A DNA stretch of 64,000 bases from Streptomyces camponoticapitis (GCF_014646115.1 NZ_BMMV01000004.1:62001-126000), one strand, 5' to 3'; positions 7,448-16,945 are shown, numbered from the stretch's first letter. The notes: generated from the letters alone by a model not told the origin. A program made the numbers and translations.

Positions 7448-9226
7448 TCACCCGCTCTTCTTGCTCACCAGATGGCGGCCGATGACGACATGGTCGATCT
7501 CCGTCTTGAGGAAGCACTCCAGGGCGTCCCTCGGAGAGCAGACGATGGGCTCGCCCGCCACGTTGAACGACGTGTTGAGCAGGCACGGGACACCGGTCCG
7601 CTCGGTGAAGGCACCGAGGAGCCGCGCCAGTTCCGGATTGCTCCGGGCGGTGACCGTCTGGATCCGCGCGGTGCCGTCCACATGGCAGGCCCCGGGGATC
7701 CTGTCCCGGTAGTCGTCCTTCACCGGGAAGACGAAGGTCATGTAGGGGGACCGGCGTTTCTTGCCCATCTCGAAGACCCGCGGGGCCTCTGACTCAAGGA
7801 TCACCGGGGCGAACGGACGGAACGGCTCGCGGTGTTTCACGCGGAGATTGATGATGTCCTTGATATCGCCGAACGCCGGATTGGCGAGGATGCTCCGGTT
7901 CCCCAGCGCTCGCGGCCCGTACTCGGCGCGCCCCTGGAACCAGCCCACCACCTTCTTCTCCGAAAGGAGTTCGGCGGTCCGCCGTGCGACCTCCCCGTCT
8001 TCCAGCTCGACCCACTCGACCCTGTCCTTGAAGCGGAGCAGTTCCTCGTGAATCTCCTGCTCACCGTGGACGGGCCCCAGGTAGGGGGTGGGCTCGGGCT
8101 TCGGCCCCCGCCGCGGGAGGCCGCCCGCGTAGACCGCGGCGCCGATCGCCACTCCGGAATCCCCGGCGCCGAAACTGACCTCCATGTCGGCGAAGGGAGA
8201 CCTCTCCAGCATTTTGGTGTTGCCGACGCAGTTGAGCGCCAGGCCGCCTTCGAACACCAGCGTGTCGAGACCACTGGCGGCGGCCACGGCGCGTGTCTGG
8301 TGCACCGTGACGGCCTCCACCATGTGCTGGGCCATCGACGCCACTTTGACCCGGAAGTCGAAGTCCTCGCGCTTGGCGGGGTCCGCGTCGAAGAGATGAT
8401 CGAAGAGCGCGTAGTACGCCCTCCTGTCACCGGGGATGGAGAGCGTGTAGGAACCGCCCTCCCGAAGTCTCACCACCTGCGCGAGGAGCGGATTGCGCGT
8501 CGGCGGCGGAGCGTACGCGGCGAGACCCATGACCTTGTACTCGTCGTTGTTGGGCACGAATCCGAGATAACGGGTGATCTTTCCGTAGGCCAGGGCGAGG
8601 GAACTGTCCATGTCGACGGTGCCGCGGTCGAAGAGGGTGACCACTCCGTCCCGCAGCTCCCCCATGACCGAGGAGAGGGTCTCGGCCCGGCCGTCACTCA
8701 CCAGGAACGCGGCGTCACCGACCCCCGCCAGATAGGAGCCGCACATGAGGTGAGCCAGGTGGTGCGGGACGAGGAGGAGCTTGTTGGGATCCATCTCGAA
8801 CCCGGTGCGCCGTACGAAGTCGTCGTGCACCGCCGACCGGCTGAGCATGCCCGTGTAGAGCTCGCCGACCCGTCGCACATGATCGAACTTCGCCTCGACC
8901 GGCATGTCCCGCGCACAGATACCCGCGATCATTTCCTCCGCCACGGCGGAGGTGAATTTCCAGGGAAAGGCGAAGACATCCACCTGGTCGAGCCGGACAC
9001 CGGTGGAATCGGTACACCAGCCGATGGCTTTCACCGGGAAATCGGAGGTCTTCTTCTCGCGGTTGAGCCGCTCTTCCTCGACGGCCGCCACCACTTCACC
9101 GTCGACAGAGAGCGCCGCTGCCGCATCGTGCCCCATGAGCAGATTACGGTCGACACCGGTAGCGCCGTACAGACGCTGGAAGAGCTCTGAACTGCGACTG
9201 AATCCGTTGTAGCCGAGCACAATCAA
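7448..9226 (-). CDS. NodU/CmcH-family O-carbamoyltransferase
   Basis: 592 aa from a TTG start with a good GAGAGGTGAAG ribosome site. It has the two-part architecture of the NodU/CmcH/TobZ carbamoyltransferases: an N-terminal Kae1-like part with GHDAAAALSVDGEVVAAVEE, HHLAHLMCGSYLAG and FLVSDGRAET, and a C-terminal YrdC-like part with GWFQGRAEYGPRALGNRSI, which binds the carbamoyl adenylate. These enzymes move a carbamoyl group from carbamoyl phosphate, through an AMP ester, to a small-molecule hydroxyl. Its place between the precursor and P450 genes suggests tailoring of the mature peptide, perhaps at a P450-installed hydroxyl. It is transcribed away from the P450 gene, sharing the 9227-9434 intergenic region. 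O-carbamoylation is uncommon in RiPPs. Confidence 0.9.
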   Translation of the reverse strand: MIVLGYNGFSRSSELFQRLYGATGVDRNLLMGHDAAAALSVDGEVVAAVEEERLNREKKTSDFPVKAIGWCTDSTGVRLDQVDVFAFPWKFTSAVAEEMIAGICARDMPVEAKFDHVRRVGELYTGMLSRSAVHDDFVRRTGFEMDPNKLLLVPHHLAHLMCGSYLAGVGDAAFLVSDGRAETLSSVMGELRDGVVTLFDRGTVDMDSSLALAYGKITRYLGFVPNNDEYKVMGLAAYAPPPTRNPLLAQVVRLREGGSYTLSIPGDRRAYYALFDHLFDADPAKREDFDFRVKVASMAQHMVEAVTVHQTRAVAAASGLDTLVFEGGLALNCVGNTKMLERSPFADMEVSFGAGDSGVAIGAAVYAGGLPRRGPKPEPTPYLGPVHGEQEIHEELLRFKDRVEWVELEDGEVARRTAELLSEKKVVGWFQGRAEYGPRALGNRSILANPAFGDIKDIINLRVKHREPFRPFAPVILESEAPRVFEMGKKRRSPYMTFVFPVKDDYRDRIPGACHVDGTARIQTVTARSNPELARLLGAFTERTGVPCLLNTSFNVAGEPIVCSPRDALECFLKTEIDHVVIGRHLVSKKSG

Positions 9227-9434
9227 CTGGCTTCACCTCTCTGCACAGCGATAGGCGACCAGTTTCCCGGACGGACACACACGGCACATACGCCCGAGGT
9301 ACGTTCCGCAGACGCACGCACTTGTCCCATCCCGAATTATGTTCCCGTTGCGGGATCCCTGGATTAGGGTGTCGATTCCGCCGGAACCAACAGGCCTATC
9401 CCTTCCCGCCGTTGAGCTCACTGGAGGCCCCTCG

Positions 9435-10661
9435 GTGCCCATGACCGTAGCCGAAGCAGGCAGAACACTCGCCGCCCCCGCCGCGTACGCCGATGACGAC
9501 GTACTGCACACGGCCCTGTCACTCCTGCGACGTGAGGCACCGGTCCACTGGGTCGAGGCGCCGGGGTACAACCCCTTCTGGGCCGTCACCCGCCATGCCG
9601 ATATTCAGGAGGTGGAGCGCGAGAACGAGATATTCCTGAGCGCTCCGCGTCCCGTACTGGTCGGCGCCCCGGTGGACGAGGCCCACAAGCGGTCGGAGAA
9701 GGGACGGACCGCACTGCGCCCGCTCATTCATCTGGACGGCCATGAGCACCGGGAGATGAGAGGGGTGATCGCCGACCGGTTCCGGCCGCAGGCGGTCGGT
9801 CACCTCGAACCGCAGGTCCGGGCCGCCGCCAGGAAAGCGGTCGACCGCATGCGGGAGTCCGGGGCGGAATGCGAATTCGTCGGTGACGTCTCCGACCCTT
9901 ACGCACTCGACGTGTTGCTGTCGCTCATGGGGCTCGGCCATTCCGAGTCCGCACAGGTATTCAGGTTCACCCCGGCAGGGCGGCGTCCGCTTCCCCCCGA
10001 GGGCCGGCAGTCGGTCATGCGCGAGTTCTACACGTACTTCCTGGACCTGGCGGCCCGGCGCCGGGCCGAGCCCACCGACGACCTGGCATCGGTCATCGCC
10101 AACGCCCGGCTGGACGGACGGCTCCTCGACGACCGGGAAATGCTCTCCTCCTACATCATCATCCTGTCGGCCGGTCACGACACGGCGGGCGCGACGATCG
10201 CCGGAGGACTCAAAGCCCTCATCGAGAACCCCGGACAGTTGCGCATGCTCCGGGAGCGCCCCGACAGACTCCCCTCGGCGGTCGACGAGATGATCCGATG
10301 GGTCACCCCGGTCAAGGGTTTCATGCGTACCGCGGTCCAGGATTACACATTGGGCGGCACGGTCATCAGGAAAGGGGACTCGGTGCTCCTCTCCTACCCT
10401 TCGGCCAATCGCGACGAAGCGGTATTCGACAACCCCCAGCGATTCGACGTGGAACGGCGCGCCAACCGGCATCTGGCGTTCGGGTACGGGGTCCACCACT
10501 GTCTCGGTGCGGCGCTGGCGAAACTCGAAATCCTCTCCTTCTTCGCGGAACTGCTGCCCCGTATCGAAGAAGTGCGACTGGCCGGCGAACCGAGGCACTT
10601 GAGCTCCGTTTTCGCCGGTGGTCTCACACACCTTCCGCTGCGGTACTCATGGAAGGATTAG
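9435..10661 (+). CDS. Cytochrome P450
   Basis: 408 aa from a GTG placed 7 nt after GGAGG (9423-9427); an ATG two codons later is the alternative, and a far upstream start would give an unusual extension. All hallmark motifs of a bacterial class I P450 are present: I-helix AGHDTAGATIAGG, K-helix ExxR in DEMIRW, and the heme loop LAFGYGVHHCLGAALAKLE with the cysteine thiolate. No transmembrane segment is seen. Ferredoxin partners are not encoded nearby. It probably hydroxylates or cross-links the peptide. It starts the right-hand plus-strand operon with the methyltransferase and is divergent from the carbamoyltransferase gene. Confidence 0.95.
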   Translation: MPMTVAEAGRTLAAPAAYADDDVLHTALSLLRREAPVHWVEAPGYNPFWAVTRHADIQEVERENEIFLSAPRPVLVGAPVDEAHKRSEKGRTALRPLIHLDGHEHREMRGVIADRFRPQAVGHLEPQVRAAARKAVDRMRESGAECEFVGDVSDPYALDVLLSLMGLGHSESAQVFRFTPAGRRPLPPEGRQSVMREFYTYFLDLAARRRAEPTDDLASVIANARLDGRLLDDREMLSSYIIILSAGHDTAGATIAGGLKALIENPGQLRMLRERPDRLPSAVDEMIRWVTPVKGFMRTAVQDYTLGGTVIRKGDSVLLSYPSANRDEAVFDNPQRFDVERRANRHLAFGYGVHHCLGAALAKLEILSFFAELLPRIEEVRLAGEPRHLSSVFAGGLTHLPLRYSWKD

Positions 10662-10718
10662 ACAGAACCGGCCGAACAGCTCGACGCCCCGTCTCATGCC
10701 TCTCATTGGAGGAGTCCT

Positions 10719-11525
10719 ATGGAATTGAACCCGGCAGGCCCGGAACTCGGTGACGCGTTCGGCATGCAGCTCTCCGAATCGCTGCGCCTGGAGCGGCCGG
10801 TGGTCGCCTACGTGGAGCGTTCGGACGGGCTGATCAGCCCCTCCGGGTCGGCCCAATGGCTGGGCGACGAGGAGAGCTGGCCGCCGGCCGTCCTCGAACT
10901 CCTCGGCAGAGCGTCGGGACGGGTACTCGACATCGGCGCCGGCGGCGGCAGGCACAGCGCGTATCTGGCCGGCAGATCCTGCGAGGTGACAGCGCTCGAC
11001 AACTCCCCCCTGGCCCTTGAGATCTGCCGGCGGCGCGGCATCGAGGACTGCGTCCTCGGAGATGTCGGGAAGTCCGCGGACCTCTTCCGCGACAGCGACC
11101 CGTTCCAGAGGGTGCTGCTCCTGGGCAACAACGTCGGTCTGCTCGGCTCGGCGGCCCACGGTACGGAGATACTCCGGCAACTGCACGAGGTCACGACCGA
11201 GGACGCGCTCATCCTCGCCGAGGGACGCCGCCCGGTCGCCGCCACCGAGGAGAACCACGCCTATGTGACGGCCAACCGCGCCCGGGGCAGGCTCCCCGGC
11301 GAACTGCTCATGCGTATCCGGTACGGGACCATCGCCACATCGTGGTTCCCCTATCTCTTCTGCGATCCGTCCGAGCTGGCCCTGATCGCACGACCCGCCG
11401 GATGGGAGATCTCGGAGGTGAAGGACTTCCGCTACCCGGGAAGCCCCCCTGCCGCGCCTCTGCTGTCGTACACCGCCGTGCTGCACAAGTCCGCCCCGGG
11501 CACGGACGCGCGGTCGACCGGCTGA
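10719..11525 (+). CDS. Class I SAM-dependent methyltransferase
   Basis: 268 aa, ATG after GGAGGAG (10708-10714), 57 nt downstream of the P450 and probably cotranscribed. The SAM-binding motif I is RVLDIGAGGGRHSAYLAG (about 68-85), followed by the acidic end of strand 2 in VTALDNSPLALEI. The N-terminal about 60 residues probably form a substrate lid. The acceptor atom (N, O, S or C-terminal carboxyl) cannot be read from the sequence. Cluster context makes it a tailoring enzyme of the peptide. It converges with the large SARP gene, with only about 40 nt between the stops. Confidence 0.9.
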   Translation: MELNPAGPELGDAFGMQLSESLRLERPVVAYVERSDGLISPSGSAQWLGDEESWPPAVLELLGRASGRVLDIGAGGGRHSAYLAGRSCEVTALDNSPLALEICRRRGIEDCVLGDVGKSADLFRDSDPFQRVLLLGNNVGLLGSAAHGTEILRQLHEVTTEDALILAEGRRPVAATEENHAYVTANRARGRLPGELLMRIRYGTIATSWFPYLFCDPSELALIARPAGWEISEVKDFRYPGSPPAAPLLSYTAVLHKSAPGTDARSTG

Positions 11526-11566
11526 CAGGCGGGGCGGCGCTCACCGTCCGGAGCCCGGAACACCTG

Positions 11567-13792
11567 TCAGCCCTTCCGTGCGTTCCGCGACGGGGGGCGC
11601 GACAGTGGCCACGGCCAGCCGGATCTCGGCATCCCGACAGTGCCGGACGTGTCCGTCAGGAGCCGGGCGGCCGGATCCCGTTCGGCGCCGGCGTCGGCGA
11701 ACGGTGTGAGCTTCACGATCTCCGGGCGCTCGGCGTCGGTCCAGGCCGCCGCGTCCTTCCGGTTGTCGAACCGCGGCGACGCGGGCACCTCGCCCGCGTC
11801 GGACAACTCACCGCGCGGGAACCGCTGATGGAGGCGGTGGGCCGCCGCCTCCCCCGAGCCCTGGTACCAACGGGACTGGCGGCGGCGGCTCTCCCAGCGC
11901 GCCTGGGCCAACTGCTCCGCGTTCGCCAGGAACCGCGCGTACCACCAGATCAGCTCCTGGAGCAGCACCCTCCCCCGCATGATGGACTCCACCAGATGGA
12001 TGGAGTGCAGCCGGTCCAGAACCGCTCGCGTCGCGCCGAGGGACCGCCCGAGGAGCGCCGCGACCGCCGCCACAGTCGTCTCGGGTCCCGGCAGGCGGCC
12101 CAGTAAGCGGAAGGCCTCCGCGCTCTCCTGGTCGAGCCGCTGGTAAGTGAGACCGTAGGCCCGGCACACCGCCGATTCGGGGTCCCCGGCCACCGAGAGA
12201 CGCTCCACCGGATTGCCCGACCGCAGCGCTCCGGAGTAGTCGACGAGACGGCAGTCCGGGTTCATGGCGAGATTCGCCGCGGCGATTCGCAGGGCGAGGG
12301 GGTTGTTTCCGCAAATCCTCGCCAGATCCGCCACCGCCTGCGATTCACCCGCCGTCCGTACGGCCCCGACGATCCCCCTCAGCAGTTCCTCGGCCTCGGC
12401 GGTCGACAGCGGCCCCAACCGCAGACTCGGGGCACCGTGACTGACGATGAGGCCGCCGAGCCGGCTGCGGCTCGTGACGAGGGCCAGGCATCCGGTCCCG
12501 TACGGGACGAGCGGGCCGACCTGGTCCGCGGATTCCGCGTTGTCGAGGACGACGAGGACGCGACGGCCGGCCAGGGCCCGCTGATAGAGCTCCGCCAGTT
12601 CCGACTCACGGTGCGGGATGTCCTTGTGAGGGATTCCGAGGCTGGACAGCAGGGCCGCGAGCGCCTCCTTCGGGGTCAGCGGATCCCCTTCACTGTGGCC
12701 ACGCAGATCGACGAACAGCTGACCGTCCGGATAGTCCGCCTCCACCCGGCGGCTCCACCGAAGTGCCAGCGCCGTCTTGCCCGTGCCCGCCGCGCCGACC
12801 ACCATCACGAGCCCGGATCCGCTGCCGGCCCGCGTCGCGAGTGCGGTCAGCTCCGCCAACTCGGCTTCCCTGCCGACGTATACGCCTGTTCTGGGGTGCT
12901 GCCGCACGGACTGGGCGAGGACAGCACCGGTCTCCAAGGCCATCGCCTTCCGCGGTGCGGCCTTGTTCCGTGCCGCGGGCGGTTCAAGGCCGGCTTCCGC
13001 CCTGGGACAGCGGTCGACACCGTGGAACCGGAGATCGTGCAGCAGTGCCTGGTCCTCGTGCAGGATCAGGCCCTGGACCCGCTTCAGATCGACGCCCGGA
13101 TCGAGTTCGAGTTCCCTGGCCAGCCACGCGCGCGTCTCGTCGTACACCTGGAGCGCTTCGCCCCGCCTGTCGGAGCGGTACAGCGCGATCATCCGGAGCG
13201 CCGCCAGGCGCTCATGATGCGGATACTCCACCATCATGTGTGCCAACTCCTCGTGAGCGAGGAGGTGTTGACCGAGCGTGAGTCTGGCCTCGGCACACTG
13301 GACGGCTGCCGACAGACGCAGCTCCTCGAATCCCGCGCCGAGTCGGCGGACCAGCCCCTCCGACGCGACGCCGGCCAGGACCGGACCACCCCATTCGGGA
13401 AGGGCGAGGCCGAGCAGACGCAGCCGATCCGCGGATGCAACCGCCCGCTCCGCGTTCTGCAGGCGGGAACGGAACCGGTGCAGGTCCACGGCCTCCGGAT
13501 CGCCGTCGAGGCGGTACCCGCCGTTCCCCTTGGAGAGTACGAACCCGTACTCCGCGGCCGATTCCTCGTGCAGCCGACCGCGGAGGCGCGAGACATGGGC
13601 TTGCAGACTTCCACGGGCACTGGACGGTGGCGGGCCCTCGTCCCAGAGAAGTTCGATCAGCCGGTTCACCGAAACCGTATGTCCGATGTCGAGCAACAGG
13701 AGCCCCAGCAACAGCCGTTCCCTGCGTCGCCCGACAGGCAGGGACACGCCTTCGCGAAACCAATCGAGGTGCCCAAGTATCCGGAACCGCAT
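11567..13792 (-). CDS. Large SARP-family regulator with NB-ARC ATPase domain (AfsR-like)
   Basis: 741 aa, ATG start. Residues 1-95 form the OmpR-type winged helix of SARPs (FRILGHLDWFREG, LPVGRRRERLLLGLLLLDI). Residues about 100-245 form the bacterial transcriptional activation domain. An NB-ARC ATPase follows, with P-loop VVGAAGTGKTALALRW (about 330-345) and Walker B RVLVVLDNAES (about 413). It is shorter than AfsR and lacks an obvious C-terminal TPR array. SARPs activate antibiotic clusters by binding heptamer direct repeats spaced at 11 bp near the -35 region, and just such an array lies in its own upstream region, shared with the divergent SARP gene. It is likely the cluster activator. 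Confidence 0.9.
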   Translation of the reverse strand: MRFRILGHLDWFREGVSLPVGRRRERLLLGLLLLDIGHTVSVNRLIELLWDEGPPPSSARGSLQAHVSRLRGRLHEESAAEYGFVLSKGNGGYRLDGDPEAVDLHRFRSRLQNAERAVASADRLRLLGLALPEWGGPVLAGVASEGLVRRLGAGFEELRLSAAVQCAEARLTLGQHLLAHEELAHMMVEYPHHERLAALRMIALYRSDRRGEALQVYDETRAWLARELELDPGVDLKRVQGLILHEDQALLHDLRFHGVDRCPRAEAGLEPPAARNKAAPRKAMALETGAVLAQSVRQHPRTGVYVGREAELAELTALATRAGSGSGLVMVVGAAGTGKTALALRWSRRVEADYPDGQLFVDLRGHSEGDPLTPKEALAALLSSLGIPHKDIPHRESELAELYQRALAGRRVLVVLDNAESADQVGPLVPYGTGCLALVTSRSRLGGLIVSHGAPSLRLGPLSTAEAEELLRGIVGAVRTAGESQAVADLARICGNNPLALRIAAANLAMNPDCRLVDYSGALRSGNPVERLSVAGDPESAVCRAYGLTYQRLDQESAEAFRLLGRLPGPETTVAAVAALLGRSLGATRAVLDRLHSIHLVESIMRGRVLLQELIWWYARFLANAEQLAQARWESRRRQSRWYQGSGEAAAHRLHQRFPRGELSDAGEVPASPRFDNRKDAAAWTDAERPEIVKLTPFADAGAERDPAARLLTDTSGTVGMPRSGWPWPLSRPPSRNARKG

Positions 13793-13843
13793 CTCATCTC
13801 CCCGTCAGTCATCACCCGATCATGCGCAATGTTGACCACACAC

Positions 13844-13883
13844 GGCAAGGGAGTGGCAAGGACATGGCAAGAGAGTGGCTGGA
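13844..13883 (+). promoter_or_regulatory. SARP-type operator: four heptamers at 11-bp period
   Basis: GGCAAGG (13844-13850), GGCAAGG (13855-13861), GGCAAGA (13866-13872) and GGCTGGA (13877-13883) are each separated by 4 bp, so their starts step by exactly 11 bp. This is the layout known for SARP binding sites. It lies between the divergent SARP genes, about 114 bp upstream of the downstream GTG, and could serve either or both promoters. Confidence 0.65.
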
Positions 13884-13996
13884 TGCTCCTGCCAGCTTCA
13901 CGGCGAGCCGGGCTAGGAAGTGCCACCGATGTGTGGACATGGGCCCAACACGCCTGCGAGCAGCAGGAATACAGACACGGGGAGAGGTCCATCAGC

Positions 13997-14788
13997 GTGG
14001 AGAACGAGATTGAGTTCCGAGTCCTGGGTGTGGTCGAAGTGCGTGCGGGTACAGAGTGGCTACCGCTCAGCGGAAAGCAGCGGTCACTGCTCGCCGCCCT
14101 GCTCCTGCAGGCGAACCGCACCGTGACCAACAGCCGTCTCATGGACTCCCTGTGGGGCAGCCCCCTTCCCGTCTCACCGGAGACCAGGGTGCGCACCCTC
14201 GTCTCGGAACTGCGACGGGTCTTCGAGCCGAAGCGCCACAACCCCATCACGACGCGCCCCTCCGGCTACATGATCAGAATCGAACAGGGCCAACTCGACC
14301 TGGACACCTTCACGTCGACCGTCGCGCGGGCACGGCACGAGCGCCTGAACAGCCGGGACGAAGCCTCGGTCGAGCTCTACGACCAGGCTCTCGGCCTCTG
14401 GACGGGACCCGCCCTCGGCGGGACCACGGGACCCAACGCCGAGGCCGAGTCGGCGCGCCTGGTGGAGATGCACAGGAGTGCCCAGGAGGAGCGGTTCGAT
14501 TTGCTGTTGCAACTGAGGCGCTACGCGGAACTGACCGCCGATCTCACACCCCTCGTCCTTGAGTATCCGCTGCGGGAGAGATTCCACGGTCAGCTGATGG
14601 CCGCCCTTCATGGCAGCGGCCGCAGGAGCGAGGCCCTGGACGTCTACATGGGTCTGCGTAAACGGCTCGTCACCGAGCTGGGCATGGAACCGATGCCGGA
14701 GCTGCGACAGCTCCAGCAGCGCATTCTGGCGGGACCTGCGGATCCGTTCGACCCGCCTGCCGGCGACCTTCGTTCCGTGGCCCGTTGA
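13997..14788 (+). CDS. Small SARP-family pathway-specific activator (DnrI/ActII-ORF4 type)
   Basis: 263 aa from a GTG about 9 nt after GGAGAGG. It has only the two core SARP domains. The winged helix (IEFRVLGVVEVRAG, LPLSGKQRSLLAALLLQANR, residues 4-95) binds DNA, and the activation domain (about 100-250) ends in RLVTELGMEPMPELRQLQQRIL, a typical close. Size matches pathway-specific activators of about 260-280 aa. It is divergent from the large SARP and shares the heptamer array. Two SARPs in one cluster suggest a cascade or paired control of the two flanking gene sets. Confidence 0.92.
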   Translation: MENEIEFRVLGVVEVRAGTEWLPLSGKQRSLLAALLLQANRTVTNSRLMDSLWGSPLPVSPETRVRTLVSELRRVFEPKRHNPITTRPSGYMIRIEQGQLDLDTFTSTVARARHERLNSRDEASVELYDQALGLWTGPALGGTTGPNAEAESARLVEMHRSAQEERFDLLLQLRRYAELTADLTPLVLEYPLRERFHGQLMAALHGSGRRSEALDVYMGLRKRLVTELGMEPMPELRQLQQRILAGPADPFDPPAGDLRSVAR

Positions 14789-14829
14789 GCGGCGCGATCA
14801 GCGCCACGAACCGAGGGGACGCGGCGAGG

Positions 14830-15708
14830 TCACGCCTGTGGCCTGGTGCCGCGGATGGCGACCCGTTGGCCGTAGCGCGTGTGCGGGTAGTAGTCCCAGA
14901 CGGCGTGGTGCTGGACGCAGCGGTTGTCCCAGAACACCAGCGTGTTCGGCTGCCAGCGGACCCGGCAGTGCAGCAGAGACGTCCGGGCGACGTGGGAGTA
15001 CAGCATGTCGAGCACCGCCGTGCTCTCGGTCGGCGAGAGCTGCGTGATCTTCGACATGTAGGCGTTGTTGATGAAGAGGAGCTTGCGCCCGGTGTCCGGG
15101 TGACGGACCACGAGCGGGTGTTCGCTGCGCGGGACGTCGTACCCGGACGGCGGGGTCTGCCCCCGCCGTAGCCAGGGCAGCGCACCGTTGTGGAGGGCGG
15201 TCAGCCCCTCCAGGAACGTCTTCATCGGCGGCGACAGCATGTCGTAGGCGAGATGCATGTTGGCGAACATGGTGTCGCCGCCGCTGCCGACTTCCGGAAC
15301 CCGGGTGATGTGGAGCATCAGACCGAGGTACGGCTCGGCATCGGCGGTGCCGTCGGCGTGCCAGTCCTCGCCGGCGACCCAGCGCGATGTGTCGTTCGCG
15401 CTGATCTCCAGGATGTGCGGGTCCGAGCCCTCCCGAGGAAGTGCCATGGGGTGCAGTGGGCCGAAGAGCCCGGCGAACCGCTTGTGATCGTCGGCGGTGA
15501 GTCTCTGATCGCGGAAGACGAGCACGTGGTGGGTGAGGAAGGCGTCCTTGACCTCCTTCTCCTGTTCCGGCGTCAGTTCTCCGGACAGGTCGAGGCCGGA
15601 TATCTCGGCGCCGAGCAACGGGGTCAACGGGTCGACGGCGATGGTGTCGTAGACCTGCCGCTTCTGAGCGGTGATGCGTTCGATGGCGTCCAGTGCGGTG
15701 CGATCCAT
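14830..15708 (-). CDS. TauD/TfdA-family Fe(II)/2-oxoglutarate dioxygenase
   Basis: 292 aa, ATG after GGAGGG. The fold is clear: an N-terminal GAEISGLDLSGELTPEQ and HHVLVFRDQRLT segment, the iron motif HxD in EDWHADGTA (about 117-121), and the distal His in DNRCVQHHAVWDYYPHTR, with the 2-oxoglutarate-binding Arg in the following RVAIRG or HTR segment. These enzymes hydroxylate, desaturate or cleave small substrates. It is last in the minus-strand operon with the 26-aa peptide, 10 nt after the MFS gene, so oxidation of the peptide product (for example beta-hydroxylation) is a reasonable guess. A general sulfonate/taurine role is possible but does not fit the context. Confidence 0.9.
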   Translation of the reverse strand: MDRTALDAIERITAQKRQVYDTIAVDPLTPLLGAEISGLDLSGELTPEQEKEVKDAFLTHHVLVFRDQRLTADDHKRFAGLFGPLHPMALPREGSDPHILEISANDTSRWVAGEDWHADGTADAEPYLGLMLHITRVPEVGSGGDTMFANMHLAYDMLSPPMKTFLEGLTALHNGALPWLRRGQTPPSGYDVPRSEHPLVVRHPDTGRKLLFINNAYMSKITQLSPTESTAVLDMLYSHVARTSLLHCRVRWQPNTLVFWDNRCVQHHAVWDYYPHTRYGQRVAIRGTRPQA

Positions 15709-15718
15709 GAGCCCTCCA

Positions 15719-16945
15719 TCAGTTGTCGGGTGATCCGGCGGGGGTGGTGACGGACGAAGCCGCCCGCCTGACGTCGGGTACGACCAGCACGGCCAGCGTC
15801 ACGGCGACGATGCACGCGCCGGCCGCGACGAGCACGGGGCCTTGTCCGTACGCGGCGGACAGGGGGCCGGCCAGCAGTTGGCCGACGGGGACGGCGGTCA
15901 GCGAACCGAGGACCTGATACGACGTCACCCTGGCCAGGTGACCGGGCGCGACGCGTTCTTGGACAGCGACGGTCAGAGCGATGTGCACCTGCTCCATCGC
16001 CACCCCGGCGAGGAAGGCGGCCGGAATCAGCAGCGCCGGCCGCGGACCGGCCGCCAGGGCCCACGGCAGGACGGCGCTGACCGATGTCAGCAGGACCCCG
16101 GTGGCCAGGGCCGCGCGGGGCTTCCAGCGCAGTGCGAGCAGGCCTCCGGCGATGGCCCCCAGGGTCTGCGCGGCCAGCACCAGCCCCCATGTACGCGCGC
16201 CGGCGCCGGCGTCGGCCACCGCGGGACCGATGACCTGGACACTGCCCGCCCAGACCAGCTGCCAGACCGAGGCGTGGAGTACCACCGTCCACAGCCAGCG
16301 GTGGCGGGTGAATTCCGACCAGCCCGCACGCAGGTCGCCGATCATCGAACCCCGGGCGGAGTCACGCACCACGGCCGGTACCCGGACCCTGCCGAAGAAC
16401 AGCCCCGCCGCGGCGAAAGAGGCGGAGTCGACCAGGATTCCCCAGCCGGGGCCCGCCCACCCGATGACAAGGCTTCCCGCGGCGGCGCCGCACAACGTGG
16501 CGACACCGGTGAACGTGCGCAGCAGCGCGTTCGCCCGGCGCAGCAGCTCACGGGGCACGGTCTGGGAGACGAGAGCGGTGGTGGTGGGCAACTCGACCGC
16601 CGCCAAGGCGCCGTTGACGGCGGAGAGCACCATGAGCAGTGGCACCGAGGCGACGCCTCCCAGCAGGCTCAGGCCGGCCAGTGCCTGCGTCACCGCGGCA
16701 CCGAACGAAGCGCCCCGCAACAGCAGTCGGCGCGGAAGCCGATCCGCCAGCACGCCCCCGAAGGTCGTGGTCACGATCGCGGCCACCGAGCGCACACCGA
16801 CCACGAGGCCGAGTTGGGTGACGGAGCCCGTAAGGTCGAGGACCGCGAACGCCAGCGCCACCGGTGCCATTCCGTTGCCGAAGAAGGTGGCGGTCCGCCC
16901 CTTCGCCACGTTCCGGAAAGCCGCGTGAGCGAGCGGACCGGTCAC
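15719..16945 (-). CDS. MFS efflux transporter
   Basis: 408 aa with about 12 hydrophobic segments, starting at a GTG that overlaps the dehydrogenase stop (GTGA). The cytoplasmic loop GGVLADRLPRRLLLRG between helices 2 and 3 is the MFS signature A. The protein resembles the enterobactin-exporter / macrolide-efflux type of MFS proteins. In this operon it most likely exports the mature peptide product and may give self-resistance. No ABC exporter or peptidase-transporter is seen in either peptide cluster, so this is the only export candidate within the window for both. Confidence 0.88.
   Translation of the reverse strand: MTGPLAHAAFRNVAKGRTATFFGNGMAPVALAFAVLDLTGSVTQLGLVVGVRSVAAIVTTTFGGVLADRLPRRLLLRGASFGAAVTQALAGLSLLGGVASVPLLMVLSAVNGALAAVELPTTTALVSQTVPRELLRRANALLRTFTGVATLCGAAAGSLVIGWAGPGWGILVDSASFAAAGLFFGRVRVPAVVRDSARGSMIGDLRAGWSEFTRHRWLWTVVLHASVWQLVWAGSVQVIGPAVADAGAGARTWGLVLAAQTLGAIAGGLLALRWKPRAALATGVLLTSVSAVLPWALAAGPRPALLIPAAFLAGVAMEQVHIALTVAVQERVAPGHLARVTSYQVLGSLTAVPVGQLLAGPLSAAYGQGPVLVAAGACIVAVTLAVLVVPDVRRAASSVTTPAGSPDN

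Noticed and set aside
14791..14805. Hairpin GGCGC-GATCA-GCGCC between the small SARP and TauD genes
   Set aside because: Five-bp stem only; too weak to call a terminator in this GC-rich DNA.
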